From NCBI RefSeq assembly GCF_000306965.1, contig NZ_JH976434.1, positions 106,401 to 170,400 on the forward strand: DNA of 64,000 nt, written 5' to 3'. Each line of letters begins with the position of its first letter. Within the stretch, counting starts at the first letter, position 1. Both the position numbers and the translations under genes were made by a program. The notes under the pieces are model-generated. The model was not told where the DNA came from and did not search any database. It saw only the letters and a program-made list of their open reading frames with translations. This stretch comes from Amphibacillus jilinensis Y1 (GTDB lineage Bacteria > Bacillota > Bacilli > Bacillales > Amphibacillaceae). This document shows, one piece after another, positions 26,823 through 36,985 of the stretch.

Positions 26823-27662
26823 TTAGCTCCCCCTTTCAAAGCGATCTTGCCATCTTAATAATCTTGATTCCAACACCTTTAGTAACCAATCAGATAGTTT
26901 TCCGATTATTGCAAATAAAATTATACTAGCTAAAATCGTTTCTGGTGCTAAAGTATTTTGACCTAATACAAGCAAATATCCGAGTCCTTGACTGGCCCCC
27001 ATTAGCTCTGCTGCAACAACGAACATCCAACCTAAACCTAGACCGCTGCGTAGACCTACCAGAAAACTTGGGAGTGTTGCGGGCAATATAATCCGATAGA
27101 TTTGTTGAAATAGAGAAAGTTGATACATCCTGCCAACTTCAATCAATTTACGATCAACTGTTAAAATGCCACTAACTAAATTTAAATAGACTGGAAAGAA
27201 AACACCAACTGCAATCATAGTGATTTTTGATGACTCACCAATACCCATCCAAAGGATAAATAATGGTACCCATGCTAGTGAAGGGATCGATCGAAAAGCT
27301 TGAATGATCGGATCAAAGACATATTCTGCTTTCTTTAAAAAACCGACAAGTAAAGCAAAGATAACCGCAATGCCCGTTCCTAATAAAAATCCAGCAAAGA
27401 CCCGATAAACCGTAATATAAATATGCTGGGTTAATTCTCCGGAACTAGCTAACTCTGTTAGTCTTGCCAGTATTGCTGTTGGCGCCGGCAATTGATAAGA
27501 TTCGACCCAACCTAATTGGCTCACTATTTCCCAGGTAATAATCAAAGCAATCGGCAATATGCTACCTAGTAATAGCCGCTCAAATGATGACCAGATTTTT
27601 TTATGATCTGCCGATACTTTCATAGCATAGCGTGCTTTTATTTCAGTATTCGTCTTTGCCAT
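26823..27662 (-). CDS. ssuC: Sulfonate/nitrate-type ABC transporter permease (SsuC-like)
   Basis: A 279-residue permease of the SsuC/TauC/NrtB family with about six helices, the family stretch FRSIPSLAWVPLFILWMGIGE (near residue 125) and the ATPase-docking loop ending QIYRIILPATLPSFLVGLRS (about 185-210). The first 30 residues are a charged cytoplasmic tail. It lies 12 bases after the binding-protein gene and abuts the ATPase gene, forming one ABC importer. Confidence 0.86.
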   Translation of the reverse strand: MAKTNTEIKARYAMKVSADHKKIWSSFERLLLGSILPIALIITWEIVSQLGWVESYQLPAPTAILARLTELASSGELTQHIYITVYRVFAGFLLGTGIAVIFALLVGFLKKAEYVFDPIIQAFRSIPSLAWVPLFILWMGIGESSKITMIAVGVFFPVYLNLVSGILTVDRKLIEVGRMYQLSLFQQIYRIILPATLPSFLVGLRSGLGLGWMFVVAAELMGASQGLGYLLVLGQNTLAPETILASIILFAIIGKLSDWLLKVLESRLLRWQDRFERGS

Positions 27663-27674
27663 AACCTAACCCTC

Positions 27675-28655
27675 CTATCGCTCGATCGTTCGCTCAGCAA
27701 ATGATGGATTAATTAATTCTTCTACAAGTTGTTCAATGTTGGCATCCGCTTCTATAACTTCACCTTCTTGAAGAATCAAACCAGACTCAATTAACGCTTG
27801 ATAGTGGATGTCACCTGGTATAGGCTCCGAAAAGTCATTACGTTCTAATTGAATGGCAGCCACTTCTTCGCTGATCTCTGCTTGTTCTGCTAGTAAAGTA
27901 ACAGCATCTTCAGGATGATCAATCACCCATTGTCTTGCTCGCTCATAAAGACTTATGATCTGATCGACATAGTCGGGATAATCTTCCGCAAAAGCCTGAT
28001 GAACATTTAAAAAACCATAAGTGTTAAAATCAGGCTCGCGATAAAATAATTCAGCATCTGATTCTAACTCAACTCTTGCCATATGTGGATCTAAACCGGC
28101 CCAAGCATCGACTTGATTTGATAATAAGCTCGATGCTCCATCACCATGTTGTAAATTAATAAGTTCAATGTCGCTTTCATCAATTCCCTCGGCCGCTAAT
28201 GCACGAAGCAAAAAGATATAAGGATCGGTCCCAAGTGTTGCTGCAACAGTCTTTCCTTTTAAATCCTCAAGACTTGAAATATCTGAATCGCCTGATGTCA
28301 CAAGTGCAGTCCACTCTGGTTTGGAATAAATATAAACGTTCTCAATAGGAGAACCGTTTGCCTTTGAAATTAGAGCTGCTGCTCCTGCTGTTGAACCAAA
28401 ATCCACACTATTACTATTTAAAAACTCCAAAGCACGGTTACTCCCTTGACTGAAGACCCATTCAACTTCAATACCTTCATCTTCAAACGCTTCTTCTACC
28501 CAGCCAAATTCTTTTAATACTAAACTCGTTGGTGAGTAATGGGCATAGTCCAACCGAATTGTTTCAGGGTGATCTTGACTAGAATCCTGGTCACACCCCA
28601 TTATTAAACTTAATATCCCTAACAAAATAACCCCATATATTAATCTACTTTTCAT
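27675..28655 (-). CDS. ssuA: Sulfonate/nitrate-type ABC substrate-binding lipoprotein (SsuA-like)
   Basis: A 326-residue lipoprotein with lipobox LIMGC (Cys about residue 21) and an NMT1/SsuA-type binding domain: IRLDYAHYSPTSLVLKEFGW, then EWVFSQGSNRALEFL, KGKTVAATLGTDPYIFLLRAL and VDAWAGLDPHMARVE. It captures the substrate outside the membrane for SsuBC. Family members bind alkanesulfonates, taurine, nitrate, thiamine precursors or bicarbonate; SAM-riboswitch control and the adjacent MetY argue for a sulfur compound such as a sulfonate. The exact ligand is unknown. Confidence 0.84.
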   Translation of the reverse strand: MKSRLIYGVILLGILSLIMGCDQDSSQDHPETIRLDYAHYSPTSLVLKEFGWVEEAFEDEGIEVEWVFSQGSNRALEFLNSNSVDFGSTAGAAALISKANGSPIENVYIYSKPEWTALVTSGDSDISSLEDLKGKTVAATLGTDPYIFLLRALAAEGIDESDIELINLQHGDGASSLLSNQVDAWAGLDPHMARVELESDAELFYREPDFNTYGFLNVHQAFAEDYPDYVDQIISLYERARQWVIDHPEDAVTLLAEQAEISEEVAAIQLERNDFSEPIPGDIHYQALIESGLILQEGEVIEADANIEQLVEELINPSFAERTIER

Positions 28656-28676
28656 CTCCTATTCCCCCTATTTGAT

Positions 28677-30503
<1,827 letters not shown>

Positions 30504-30559
30504 TTAAATTTATAATCTTTTGTTTTCACCAGTCATTTTGTTCTTGTGTACATCTCATT

Positions 30560-30710
30560 TAAAAAGAGCCCTTCTTTAAGAAGAGGGCTCCACTAAACAG
30601 GCTCTTCTTATCGTTCAGACATTCGTCTGCTGGCTTTAGCACCTTTTAAACAGCTGTTTAATGGTTGCCGGATTTCATCGGGCCAGTCCCTCCATCACTC
30701 TAGATAAGTA
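30560..30710 (-). ncRNA. SAM-I riboswitch (S-box), downstream copy, with terminator
   Basis: On the minus strand: CTTATCTAGAGTGATGGAGG, GACTGGCCCGATGAAATCC, GGCAACC, AAGGTGCTAAAGCCAGCAGA and a closing CGATAAG, the conserved SAM-I aptamer blocks. They are followed by a terminator (30561-30590, GAGCCCTCTTCTT with its complement and a T run). When SAM is abundant transcription should stop here. Located about 100 bases before metY. The match to consensus is very good. Confidence 0.92.
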
Positions 30711-30802
30711 ATATTTGTTATATTTTTCAAAAATTCACGTCACTTCTATTTTCACACCAATGACCGTGTGCTCAAATTATTAAGTATTTTATCTTAAAAC
30801 AA

Positions 30803-30957
30803 TAAAAATTCCGCCTTCATTTGAATGATGAAGGCGGAATTTTCAACCGATATTCAATCATCATCCAAAGCACATGCTTTGCTGGTAGGGGCACCTTACA
30901 TGATGTAGGTTGCCGTGAAGTCAATGAGCCAGTTCTCTCGTCCACTCTTGATAAATT
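30803..30957 (-). ncRNA. SAM-I riboswitch (S-box), upstream copy, with terminator
   Basis: A second S-box 90 bases upstream of the first: TTATCAAGAGTGGACGAGAG, AACTGGCTCATTGACTTCAC, GGCAACC, AAGGTGCCCCTACCAGCAAA, a GCAAAGC..GCTTTG stem and GATGATG. It has its own perfect-stem terminator (30805-30820 with 30828-30843). It deviates more from consensus (GGACGAGAG, GCTCATTGA) but keeps the core kink-turn and pseudoknot segments. Tandem arrangement with the downstream copy. Confidence 0.85.
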
Positions 30958-30980
30958 TTTTAAATTTTTTGATTAAACAG

Positions 30981-31008
30981 ATTATAACATAAATAATTAA
31001 ACTGTCTA
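30981..31008 (-). promoter_or_regulatory. Promoter of the SAM-riboswitch operon
   Basis: Minus strand TAGACA, 16-base spacer, TATAAT: a good sigma-A promoter. It lies just upstream of the first riboswitch aptamer, so one transcript would carry both switches. Confidence 0.75.
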
Positions 31009-31036
31009 GTGGAAATGCATACTTTTTTAAAAAATA

Positions 31037-31061
31037 GTGTAAATAAAGCTAAAGTGGGTAT
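31037..31061 (+). promoter_or_regulatory. Candidate sigma-B promoter of the SDR gene
   Basis: GTGTAA, 13-base spacer, GGGTAT: close to the general-stress consensus GTTTAA-N12-15-GGGTAT. Located about 72 bases before the SDR start codon. Confidence 0.5.
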
Positions 31062-31133
31062 ACGAAGAATAAGTTAATAAAAGAACTTTAATTATGAGAT
31101 AAAACGTTTAAAACGCAATGGAGGAGAATAGAT

Positions 31134-31922
31134 ATGAAAACCGCATCGTTAAAGGATCGAGTAGCAATTGTTACAGGTGCAAGCTCAGGTATTGGTAGGG
31201 CAACGGCTTTAAAATTTGCCACTGAAGGAGCAAAAATTGGATTAATCGATATAAACGAGAAAGACGCAGAACAAGTGAAAAAGCACATCATCAAACATGG
31301 TGGAGAAGCGGTCATTGCAGAAACCGACATTCGTGACCCTGAACAGGTTGAACAAGCTATAAAAGCGATTATTGAACATTTTGGTAAACTTGATATCGTA
31401 TTTGCCAACGCAGGAATTAATGGTAAGGTCGCACCAATTGAAAATATTACCCCAGAAGAATGGGACCAAACACTAGAAACCAATTTAAAAGGGACCTTCC
31501 TCACAACCAAATATGCGATTCCATATTTAAAAAAACGTGGAGGTAGTATTGTGATCACAAGTTCTATTAATGGAAATAGACAGTTTTCTGCGATCGGTAT
31601 GTCTGCCTATAGTTCAAGTAAAGCCGCACAAATGGCCTTCGGTAAAATGGCTGCTTTAGAACTCTCAGAATATCGCATTCGTGTTAACATCATTTGTCCT
31701 GGTCAAATTGAGACGAATATTGGTAAAAATACATTTAAAGAAGATGAAAACCTTAAAAAAGTAAATATACCTGTAGAATACCCAGAAGGAAATCAACCAT
31801 TAGAAGGAAAAGGAGGGAAACCAGAACAAGTCGCGGACCTTGTACATTTCCTTGCCTCTGATGCTTCCGCACATATTACGGGAACTGAAGTATATATTGA
31901 TGGTGCTTCGACATTACTTTGA
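31134..31922 (+). CDS. Short-chain dehydrogenase/reductase
   Basis: A 262-residue classical SDR oxidoreductase. NAD(P) motif TGASSGIG (about residues 15-22), a D in GLIDINE that favours NAD(H), NAG motif in FANAGING, and a Ser-Tyr-Lys catalytic triad with YSSSK. It is most like the 3-oxoacyl-ACP-reductase-like/glucose dehydrogenase-like group, with a slightly extended segment before the C-terminus. Substrate unknown. ATG at 31134 after AATGGAGGAG. A sigma-B-like promoter upstream suggests a general-stress enzyme. Single-gene unit followed within four bases by a dispersed repeat. Confidence 0.85.
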   Translation: MKTASLKDRVAIVTGASSGIGRATALKFATEGAKIGLIDINEKDAEQVKKHIIKHGGEAVIAETDIRDPEQVEQAIKAIIEHFGKLDIVFANAGINGKVAPIENITPEEWDQTLETNLKGTFLTTKYAIPYLKKRGGSIVITSSINGNRQFSAIGMSAYSSSKAAQMAFGKMAALELSEYRIRVNIICPGQIETNIGKNTFKEDENLKKVNIPVEYPEGNQPLEGKGGKPEQVADLVHFLASDASAHITGTEVYIDGASTLL

Positions 31923-31926
31923 TCAA

Positions 31927-32075
31927 ATAAAACGAAACTTCAATCAGTGAGGCAATGCATTTTCCCGACTGACTGGTAGTTGAGTGAATCAGGACGGCCG
32001 TTAACTCCCGCCTCAATAGGTTAGCTCTGCTCGCTATTTGAGACAGGTATTTTACGGAGGCTTACCTGTGATAAA
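31927..32075 (+). repeat. Dispersed intergenic repeat, copy g (full length)
   Basis: 149 bp, one of the best copies: ATAAAACGAAACTTCAATCA at the left, GACTGACTGGTAGTTGAGTG inside, TTTTACGGAGGCTTACCTGT plus GATAAA at the right. It starts four bases after the SDR stop and ends exactly where the decayed VOC gene loses its C-terminus. Confidence 0.8.
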
Positions 32076-32406
32076 CTTAATCCAAATGAACTTCTCATTT
32101 GACTCATATTGATCATGAGGCATCAATATTTCTTCACCCGTTATTAAACATTCAAATCCTTAAAGCGAACCGCATTCGGCAAAAGGTGATGGTGTAAAAT
32201 CAAATAGATGATCAACGAGGCTATCGGTGCAGATGGGATCGTCTTTGGATAGTAAAGACAGCTTGTTGTATTTTATCCTTTTCGCCTGTTTCAGTGTGAA
32301 ATAACGTTGTAATTCATTAATCTCAGCGTTATCGAAATATTAACATAAAACCGCATCATCTCTTCTGCTTGGTCAGAAAACATCAAAAAGGTCTTACTGT
32401 TATCAC
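32074..32406 (-). pseudogene. Decayed VOC-family (PhnB-like) gene
   Basis: Translation of the minus strand in shifting frames yields a collinear PhnB/glyoxalase-fold protein: VRPFLMFSDQAEEMMRFYVN, then DNAEINELQRY, GEKDKIQQAVFTIQ, CTDSLVDHLFDFTPS and ILMPHDQYESNEKFIWIK. At least three frameshifts separate these blocks, there is no start codon, and the normal C-terminal end (usually a DxFGVxWQ motif) is replaced by repeat copy g. So it is a dead gene. Function of the intact family members varies (metal-dependent dioxygenase or resistance fold). Confidence 0.8.
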
Positions 32407-32504
32407 AGCTATTCTCTTAAACCGCTATCTATTTTAGATACATAACGTATTTCTAATTATTTTTTAGCAGCTTTTCTAATATAGTAAGACTTTACTGAAC
32501 AAAG

Positions 32505-32530
32505 GTTTAACAGCTTTTATTTTAGGTTAG
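32505..32530 (+). promoter_or_regulatory. Possible sigma-B promoter of the VLRF1-type gene
   Basis: GTTTAA, 14-base spacer, GGTTAG. The -35 is perfect for sigma-B but the -10 matches GGGTAT only partly. 40 bases before the start codon. Confidence 0.35.
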
Positions 32531-32569
32531 TAATGAACTATAGGAAGCTATTATTAAATAAAGGAGTAG

Positions 32570-33379
32570 ATGCAACGTATGGATTTAAATAAAGAAATAA
32601 AGCGACTAGAACGTATTTATCTAGAGAAACCAAAGCGTGTATTTACCATGTATTTAAACACAGATCCCGCCGATCCTGATCAACAAGGTGGCGAATGGAA
32701 AATTCATTTAAAAAATGGCTTGCAACGTTTTGAAAAATATTTAGAAAATGACGGTGATAAAGAGGAATTAGAAAATTTTTGTGAAATAAAACGTAAAGTT
32801 GAAAATTACATGGCAGAACACGAACTTGAATTAGCTAAAAGTGTCATCATATTTGCAACGCCTGATCAGTCAACTTGGTTTGCCGAGCGGTTTCAAGTAC
32901 CCGTACAAACTGAATTCTTTTGGGAGGAAATTGCGAAAGTTGATCAGCTTATTCAATTACATCACGACTTTCCAAAAACAGGTATAATTCTCATACAAAA
33001 AGAGGCAATCAAAATTGTTGAAACTGAGTTGGGTCGTCCTATAAATACTTACTTCTATGAGCTAGATTTAGATACAGAAGATTGGCGGCAACATACGGGT
33101 CCTCACCGTGCCCGTGCTACCGTTGGATCTGGTGGTAAAAGTACCAAGCGCGAGCAATTTATTGCTAGATTTGAAGCCAATCGCCATCGCTGGTATAAAC
33201 AGATTGCACCAAAGCTTGATAAATTAGCTAAAGACCACAACTGGGAATATATACATTTAATTGGAAGTAGTGAAGAAACACAAGAACTAGCTGGTGAAAT
33301 GAATAAACCTATTAATGGTTTCCTCGATAAGAATATGCTTGACAGTAAAGAAACAGAGATTATAAAAACCATACATTAG
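32570..33379 (+). CDS. VLRF1/aeRF1-type release-factor family protein
   Basis: A 269-residue protein that resembles the VLRF1-type aeRF1 family: YLNTDPADPDQQGG near residue 28, GPHRARATVGSGGKSTKREQ near 178-197 and ANRHRWYKQIAPKLDKLAKD near 205-225. Members are thought to act as peptidyl-tRNA hydrolases or release factors on stalled ribosomes; this is a family-level prediction made from remembered motifs. Cytoplasmic, charged, no membrane segments. Two start choices: ATG 32570 (AAGGAG only a few bases upstream) or ATG 32579. It may be a stress gene, given the sigma-B-like promoter. Single-gene unit. Confidence 0.7.
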   Translation: MQRMDLNKEIKRLERIYLEKPKRVFTMYLNTDPADPDQQGGEWKIHLKNGLQRFEKYLENDGDKEELENFCEIKRKVENYMAEHELELAKSVIIFATPDQSTWFAERFQVPVQTEFFWEEIAKVDQLIQLHHDFPKTGIILIQKEAIKIVETELGRPINTYFYELDLDTEDWRQHTGPHRARATVGSGGKSTKREQFIARFEANRHRWYKQIAPKLDKLAKDHNWEYIHLIGSSEETQELAGEMNKPINGFLDKNMLDSKETEIIKTIH

Positions 33380-33473
33380 ATGGGCAACACACGTTTCTGA
33401 ATCTACTCGAATGAGATAAACACACATTAAACAATATTTAAAAAACATTAGATCAAAACAAATCTAAAAGATG

Positions 33474-33510
33474 AAGACGAATGATCCATTTTTGATCATT
33501 CGTCTTTCTA
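33474..33510 (+). terminator. Terminator hairpin after the VLRF1-type gene
   Basis: Stem AAGACGAATGATC / GATCATTCGTCTT with a short T-rich loop, followed by TCTT. About 95 bases past the stop. Confidence 0.75.
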
Positions 33511-33628
33511 TAAAGATTCGGCAGTCACCTTTACAAAGGCTGGGACGTATTTTATTTAGCGATAATGACATTATTCGTTCTTTTGCTTTCTTGTGTTTTT
33601 AAAAATCCATTTTGTTCGTTTAACAAAG

Positions 33629-33665
33629 CAAACATTCAAGCAACATTATCTGACTTGAATGTTTG
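33629..33665 (-). terminator. Inverted repeat, probable terminator of the lipoprotein gene
   Basis: 12-base arms CAAACATTCAAG and CTTGAATGTTTG around a 13-base loop. About 105 bases past the minus-strand lipoprotein stop; minus-strand sequence after it has TTTG and T-rich patches. Otherwise nothing is seen in 33511-33769. Confidence 0.5.
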
Positions 33666-33769
33666 TGACATGCACTTATAAAATAGTCGGCAATAATGCT
33701 CACCAACGGCATTTGACAACGAACCCAAATATAGGATTTAACCTCTTTCTTGAAGTTATTCTACTTGAT

Positions 33770-34678
33770 TCAATCAACTATAAATTCAACAGCTAAGGTT
33801 GCCCTTATATCTTGATACGTCTCAGCCTGAATATCTTTGATAACGCGATATTCCCCTGGCTCAAGCTCAGCTATTTCTATCGACTGTTGATGTGAATCAC
33901 CAGGACCTAATATAATGGCAATCTCAATAAAAGCAAGATCTAGTGGAACAACCTTCCATTCATCATCAATTTTCTTTTCGATAGCATAATGCATCCCCAG
34001 CATGAGCTGGGTCGGACCATAATTTTTAACAGTTAAGGTTGGTTCTTCATCTTGATTATAGTGCGATTGATCCAAAGACATCGCGACATTCATTTCATCT
34101 GATACAGCTACAATTAAGCCTAATAACGTATCTTCAACTTCGCCTGCTTCATTTAATACCTCTGCACTCAACACATACAGCACATTTTCTTCACTTGGAA
34201 GATGATCGTCTAATATTGACTCTTCTTCAACCACTTCATCTATATACACGGTTTCATCAATTAACAACTCAATTGTATCAAAGTCTTGATCAACTTTCTC
34301 AAGGCGGACACGAATATTATGGCCAAATGATATATTGTCATCTTGATGATTGACTAAATCGATATTGATTGCTGACTCAGGCGCCTGATATCCTGTTGTT
34401 AGCCCATAGCCAAATTCGCCTTCACCATCAAGCATAAACCATTTTCCCGTTGGTGCATTGAACGGCGTCATTTCAGCTAGATATGCCTGATCTTGAAACG
34501 CTTGCTTAAAATCCAGATGTTGAAATTTCCCCTCTTCTTGTTCCTCACCTACCCTACTTGGTAGCTCCCCTTGTCCGTCTTGCCAATTCAGATGATCTCC
34601 TTGACTTGAATCTGCCTGTCCACAGGCAACTAATAATAGTAGAAAAAGCAAGTACAGCAGTCTATTCTTAAGCATCAT
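33770..34678 (-). CDS. Lipoprotein with bacterial Ig-like domain
   Basis: A 302-residue lipoprotein with lipobox LLVAC (Cys about residue 19) followed by a polar, acidic linker. The C-terminal 110 residues (AMSLDQSHYNQDEEPTLTV to GEYRVIKDIQ) match the pattern of bacterial Ig-like (Big_14-type) domains that carry an amino-terminal YxxxE and a C-terminal GxYRxxK. The middle third has no recognised family. It is an outer-surface protein of unknown role. Alone between long intergenic regions. Promoter unclear. Confidence 0.7.
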   Translation of the reverse strand: MMLKNRLLYLLFLLLLVACGQADSSQGDHLNWQDGQGELPSRVGEEQEEGKFQHLDFKQAFQDQAYLAEMTPFNAPTGKWFMLDGEGEFGYGLTTGYQAPESAINIDLVNHQDDNISFGHNIRVRLEKVDQDFDTIELLIDETVYIDEVVEEESILDDHLPSEENVLYVLSAEVLNEAGEVEDTLLGLIVAVSDEMNVAMSLDQSHYNQDEEPTLTVKNYGPTQLMLGMHYAIEKKIDDEWKVVPLDLAFIEIAIILGPGDSHQQSIEIAELEPGEYRVIKDIQAETYQDIRATLAVEFIVD

Positions 34679-34884
34679 TGTACACTCCCTTTAATAATCA
34701 GTCGTCTCTCGGTCAAGTAGGTTACAGTTAACGATACCCTAATCCTAGAATTTTCATACTATATAATTGTGGTTATTCGCATAGCTTAAGCTTTAAGCGA
34801 GTCATATGATGCCGTTTATAATCGACCGCGATTTGTTTAGACTTTTTTCACAGTTAATCTGTCATTATTAGACTCCATTTCTTG

Positions 34885-35084
34885 TAACGAGCCTTCAAGC
34901 AGTGGACGGAGGTCATGCAGACGTTACCACAGAACATGGCGGTTTTAGTCTACGATCTTACCCACTCCCTGATTGTTAGTTGAATAAATCAGAATATTAG
35001 CGTCCGTTAGCATCCGCCTATATTGACTTATCTCTGTACTCTATTTTTGAGGTAGCTGTGTTGCGGACAGTTATCTGTGATAAA
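34885..35084 (+). repeat. Dispersed intergenic repeat, copy h (expanded form)
   Basis: About 200 bp. Left end CCTTCAAGCAGTGG, then an inserted module GACGGAGGTCATGCAGACG..CATGGCGG..TAGTCTACGATC, then the usual core CCCTGATTGTTAGTTGAATA and right end TTGCGGACAGTTATCTGTGA. Shares the inserted module with copy j. Confidence 0.7.
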
Positions 35085-35124
35085 CTTAAAGTATGTGTAA
35101 AACAAGGATAATGGGGTGAAGAAA

Positions 35125-35286
35125 ATGATAATAACTGTTAAACCATCGAATGAAAAGCAAGAACAGACGCTCAACAAGCCTGCGTCTATTAAGGTAAGCT
35201 ATCGATTTACAAACTTTTTCAGTATCGATACTATGAAACAGGTTAAAGCTTTTAACTATGTAAGGATGACCAATTCGGATCATTAA
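35125..35286 (+). CDS. Possible small protein (53 aa)
   Basis: ATG at 35125 follows GGGGTGAAG at good spacing and opens a 53-codon frame with a lysine-rich, rather polar product (ITVKPSNEKQEQ...). No family recognised. It starts 40 bases after repeat copy h and its last 35 bases overlap the 3' end of the convergent C45 gene, which argues against strong constraint. It could be a real small ORF or chance. Confidence 0.35.
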   Translation: MIITVKPSNEKQEQTLNKPASIKVSYRFTNFFSIDTMKQVKAFNYVRMTNSDH

Positions 35287-36313
35287 TGAAAGGGACATCA
35301 CTTTCTAATATACCCGTAATGCGACGAACTCGAATGACTTCACCTGCTAAAAAGCGATTAAAATCAAATACGACTGGTCTTTGATTTGCACCAAGACCAA
35401 TCCACCCCTTACCTTGTCTAGGTTGATATAAACTGGTATGCAATGTACCCGACCACGCTTGATACTTATTAGAAAAAATCGCATGAGAGCGATGATTAAA
35501 TATTTGATACGCCTGGTTAGATTTCAGATGAGATGGCGAATGTCGATTGATTCGATCCATCCGGCTAATGGATTCATCGTTACGATAACGATTTTCTTTA
35601 GTTAAATATTCAAAATGATTGGTGCATACATTAGCCATTCTTGTCAAAACAGTGCGTGGACTCGCTTCAACAATTAATGATTGACCTGAACGATCCATCA
35701 ATACATAAGAAAATGACGTACGATGTGGGATAGCTTTTAATAGCTGGACCCCTTCTTCAACGGTTGCACAATATTCTAATAACATGCGGCCAATCATATT
35801 ACAAATGAAGCCATCACCAGAACCAATCCGATTAGTAAAGTTATAACCCATCACTAACCCTTTCTCATTTATACCGTCTATTCGACCAGTTATTTGCATG
35901 GATGGTCCCATGGAAGCATAGCCCCCATCAGTAGGCTGATAAAGAACATAACGCCCTTCATAGCCATTTGGATGACTGTCATAGTTTCTCACAAAATATT
36001 GGTCGCCCGTCATTATAGAACAACCACTCTTACCAATTTCTAAATAATAACCAGCAAAGGAACGAACAGCTTCTTGTTGTGTCATCTCTAGAGCGTCAGC
36101 TAATCCTTCGATTTCAAAACGGAGCTTTGGCGCAAAATGATCTAATAATCGCAAGCCTTTTTCCACATGTGTCGAAAAATGTGTCTTATATCTTTTGGCA
36201 TGTAATTTTTCTCGATTTTGCATGATTGGCGACTCTCTTAACTTAACACCTTGCTGATATCCAAATTGTCCATGTGTTCCCCGAAAAGAGATCACCTCAG
36301 AAAAGACTTTCAC
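35252..36313 (-). CDS. C45-family autoproteolytic acyltransferase/hydrolase
   Basis: A 353-residue Ntn-type enzyme related to acyl-CoA:6-aminopenicillanic acid acyltransferase and choloylglycine-hydrolase-like C45 proteins. C98 in GKSGCSIMTGDQYFVRNYD is the predicted nucleophile exposed by self-cleavage, and the following stretch has the expected R and N/D residues. IDGINEKGLVMGYN and SFSYVLMDRSGQSLIVEASP match the family. No signal peptide; substrate unknown (an amide or acyl group on a small molecule). ATG at 36313 follows GGGGGGAAG. No related genes adjacent. Confidence 0.8.
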   Translation of the reverse strand: MKVFSEVISFRGTHGQFGYQQGVKLRESPIMQNREKLHAKRYKTHFSTHVEKGLRLLDHFAPKLRFEIEGLADALEMTQQEAVRSFAGYYLEIGKSGCSIMTGDQYFVRNYDSHPNGYEGRYVLYQPTDGGYASMGPSMQITGRIDGINEKGLVMGYNFTNRIGSGDGFICNMIGRMLLEYCATVEEGVQLLKAIPHRTSFSYVLMDRSGQSLIVEASPRTVLTRMANVCTNHFEYLTKENRYRNDESISRMDRINRHSPSHLKSNQAYQIFNHRSHAIFSNKYQAWSGTLHTSLYQPRQGKGWIGLGANQRPVVFDFNRFLAGEVIRVRRITGILESDVPFINDPNWSSLHS

Positions 36314-36434
36314 TTTCTTCCCCCCTTAATATTATACCTACTTTAAAGAAAACCATTATTAATGTGCAAATAATTAGCTTATTATAACTACAAGTGATGT
36401 CCTTGATGATATACAGACATCCGCTAACATTAAA

Positions 36435-36575
36435 TAATCTGTAATCATAACATCAACGTCCGCCATAACAGAGAGCGTAAAGCGCATCTTATTTAGCCGG
36501 GAATTAACAGACGCTAATGCCTTGATCCACTTAGCTACCAATCAACAGATTGAAAACGCTTTTACTGATTGGAAC
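36435..36575 (-). repeat. Dispersed intergenic repeat, copy i (reversed)
   Basis: The only clear copy on the minus strand. Its reverse complement reads TTTTCAATCTG, GATTGGTAGCTAAGTGGATC, CGTCTGTTAATTCCCGGCTA, CTCTCTGTTATGGCGGACG. The right end is degraded. Between the C45 gene and the bmr leader. Confidence 0.6.
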
Positions 36576-36782
36576 TGGGGCTGGGACAAAAGCTTAACGA
36601 GATAAGAAAAATCCGTACATTAATCACTAATACATGTAGTGCTTCGGTAAAACACTTCACTTACCAATTTCTTCGTTTAAATTTACAACTTAATTATTTA
36701 TTTTTCCATTTTTTATTGACGTTACATTCATTTGTATATATAATAAAAAAACATTGATTAAATTAAACTTAAAAAGGAGGTC

Positions 36783-36866
36783 ATGATGATGTTGTTAACT
36801 ATTATGCAACCCAAATTTGGACTAAAACAAAATATATCGTGGCCTCATTTTGTCATAATTGATTGA
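36783..36866 (+). CDS. Leader peptide ORF 1 of the bmrCD-like operon
   Basis: A 27-codon ORF (three ATG codons in a row; 36786 or 36789 is best spaced) after AAGGAGG. The product is hydrophobic, with PKFGLKQNISWPHFVIID at its end. The stretch GTGGCCTC (36839-36846), near its 3' end, is identical to the 3' arm of the terminator at 36986-37019. That is the layout of a ribosome-controlled attenuator: a ribosome paused early leaves this stretch free to pair with the terminator 5' arm. By analogy it plays the part of B. subtilis bmrB. Confidence 0.7.
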   Translation: MMMLLTIMQPKFGLKQNISWPHFVIID

Positions 36867-36985
36867 AATAGGTAATATCTATTAATTATTTCATTTATTT
36901 TCAGCCTTTAATTAAGAAGAATGTATTCAATTTGGATCTAACTGGATCAGAATATTTTCTGTTAATTAAGGTGAAAGCACTTTTT

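Noticed and set aside
31088-31558. 156-codon minus-strand frame opposite the SDR gene
   Set aside because: Antisense to a well-supported SDR gene; typical shadow rich in Ser and Cys with no family resemblance.
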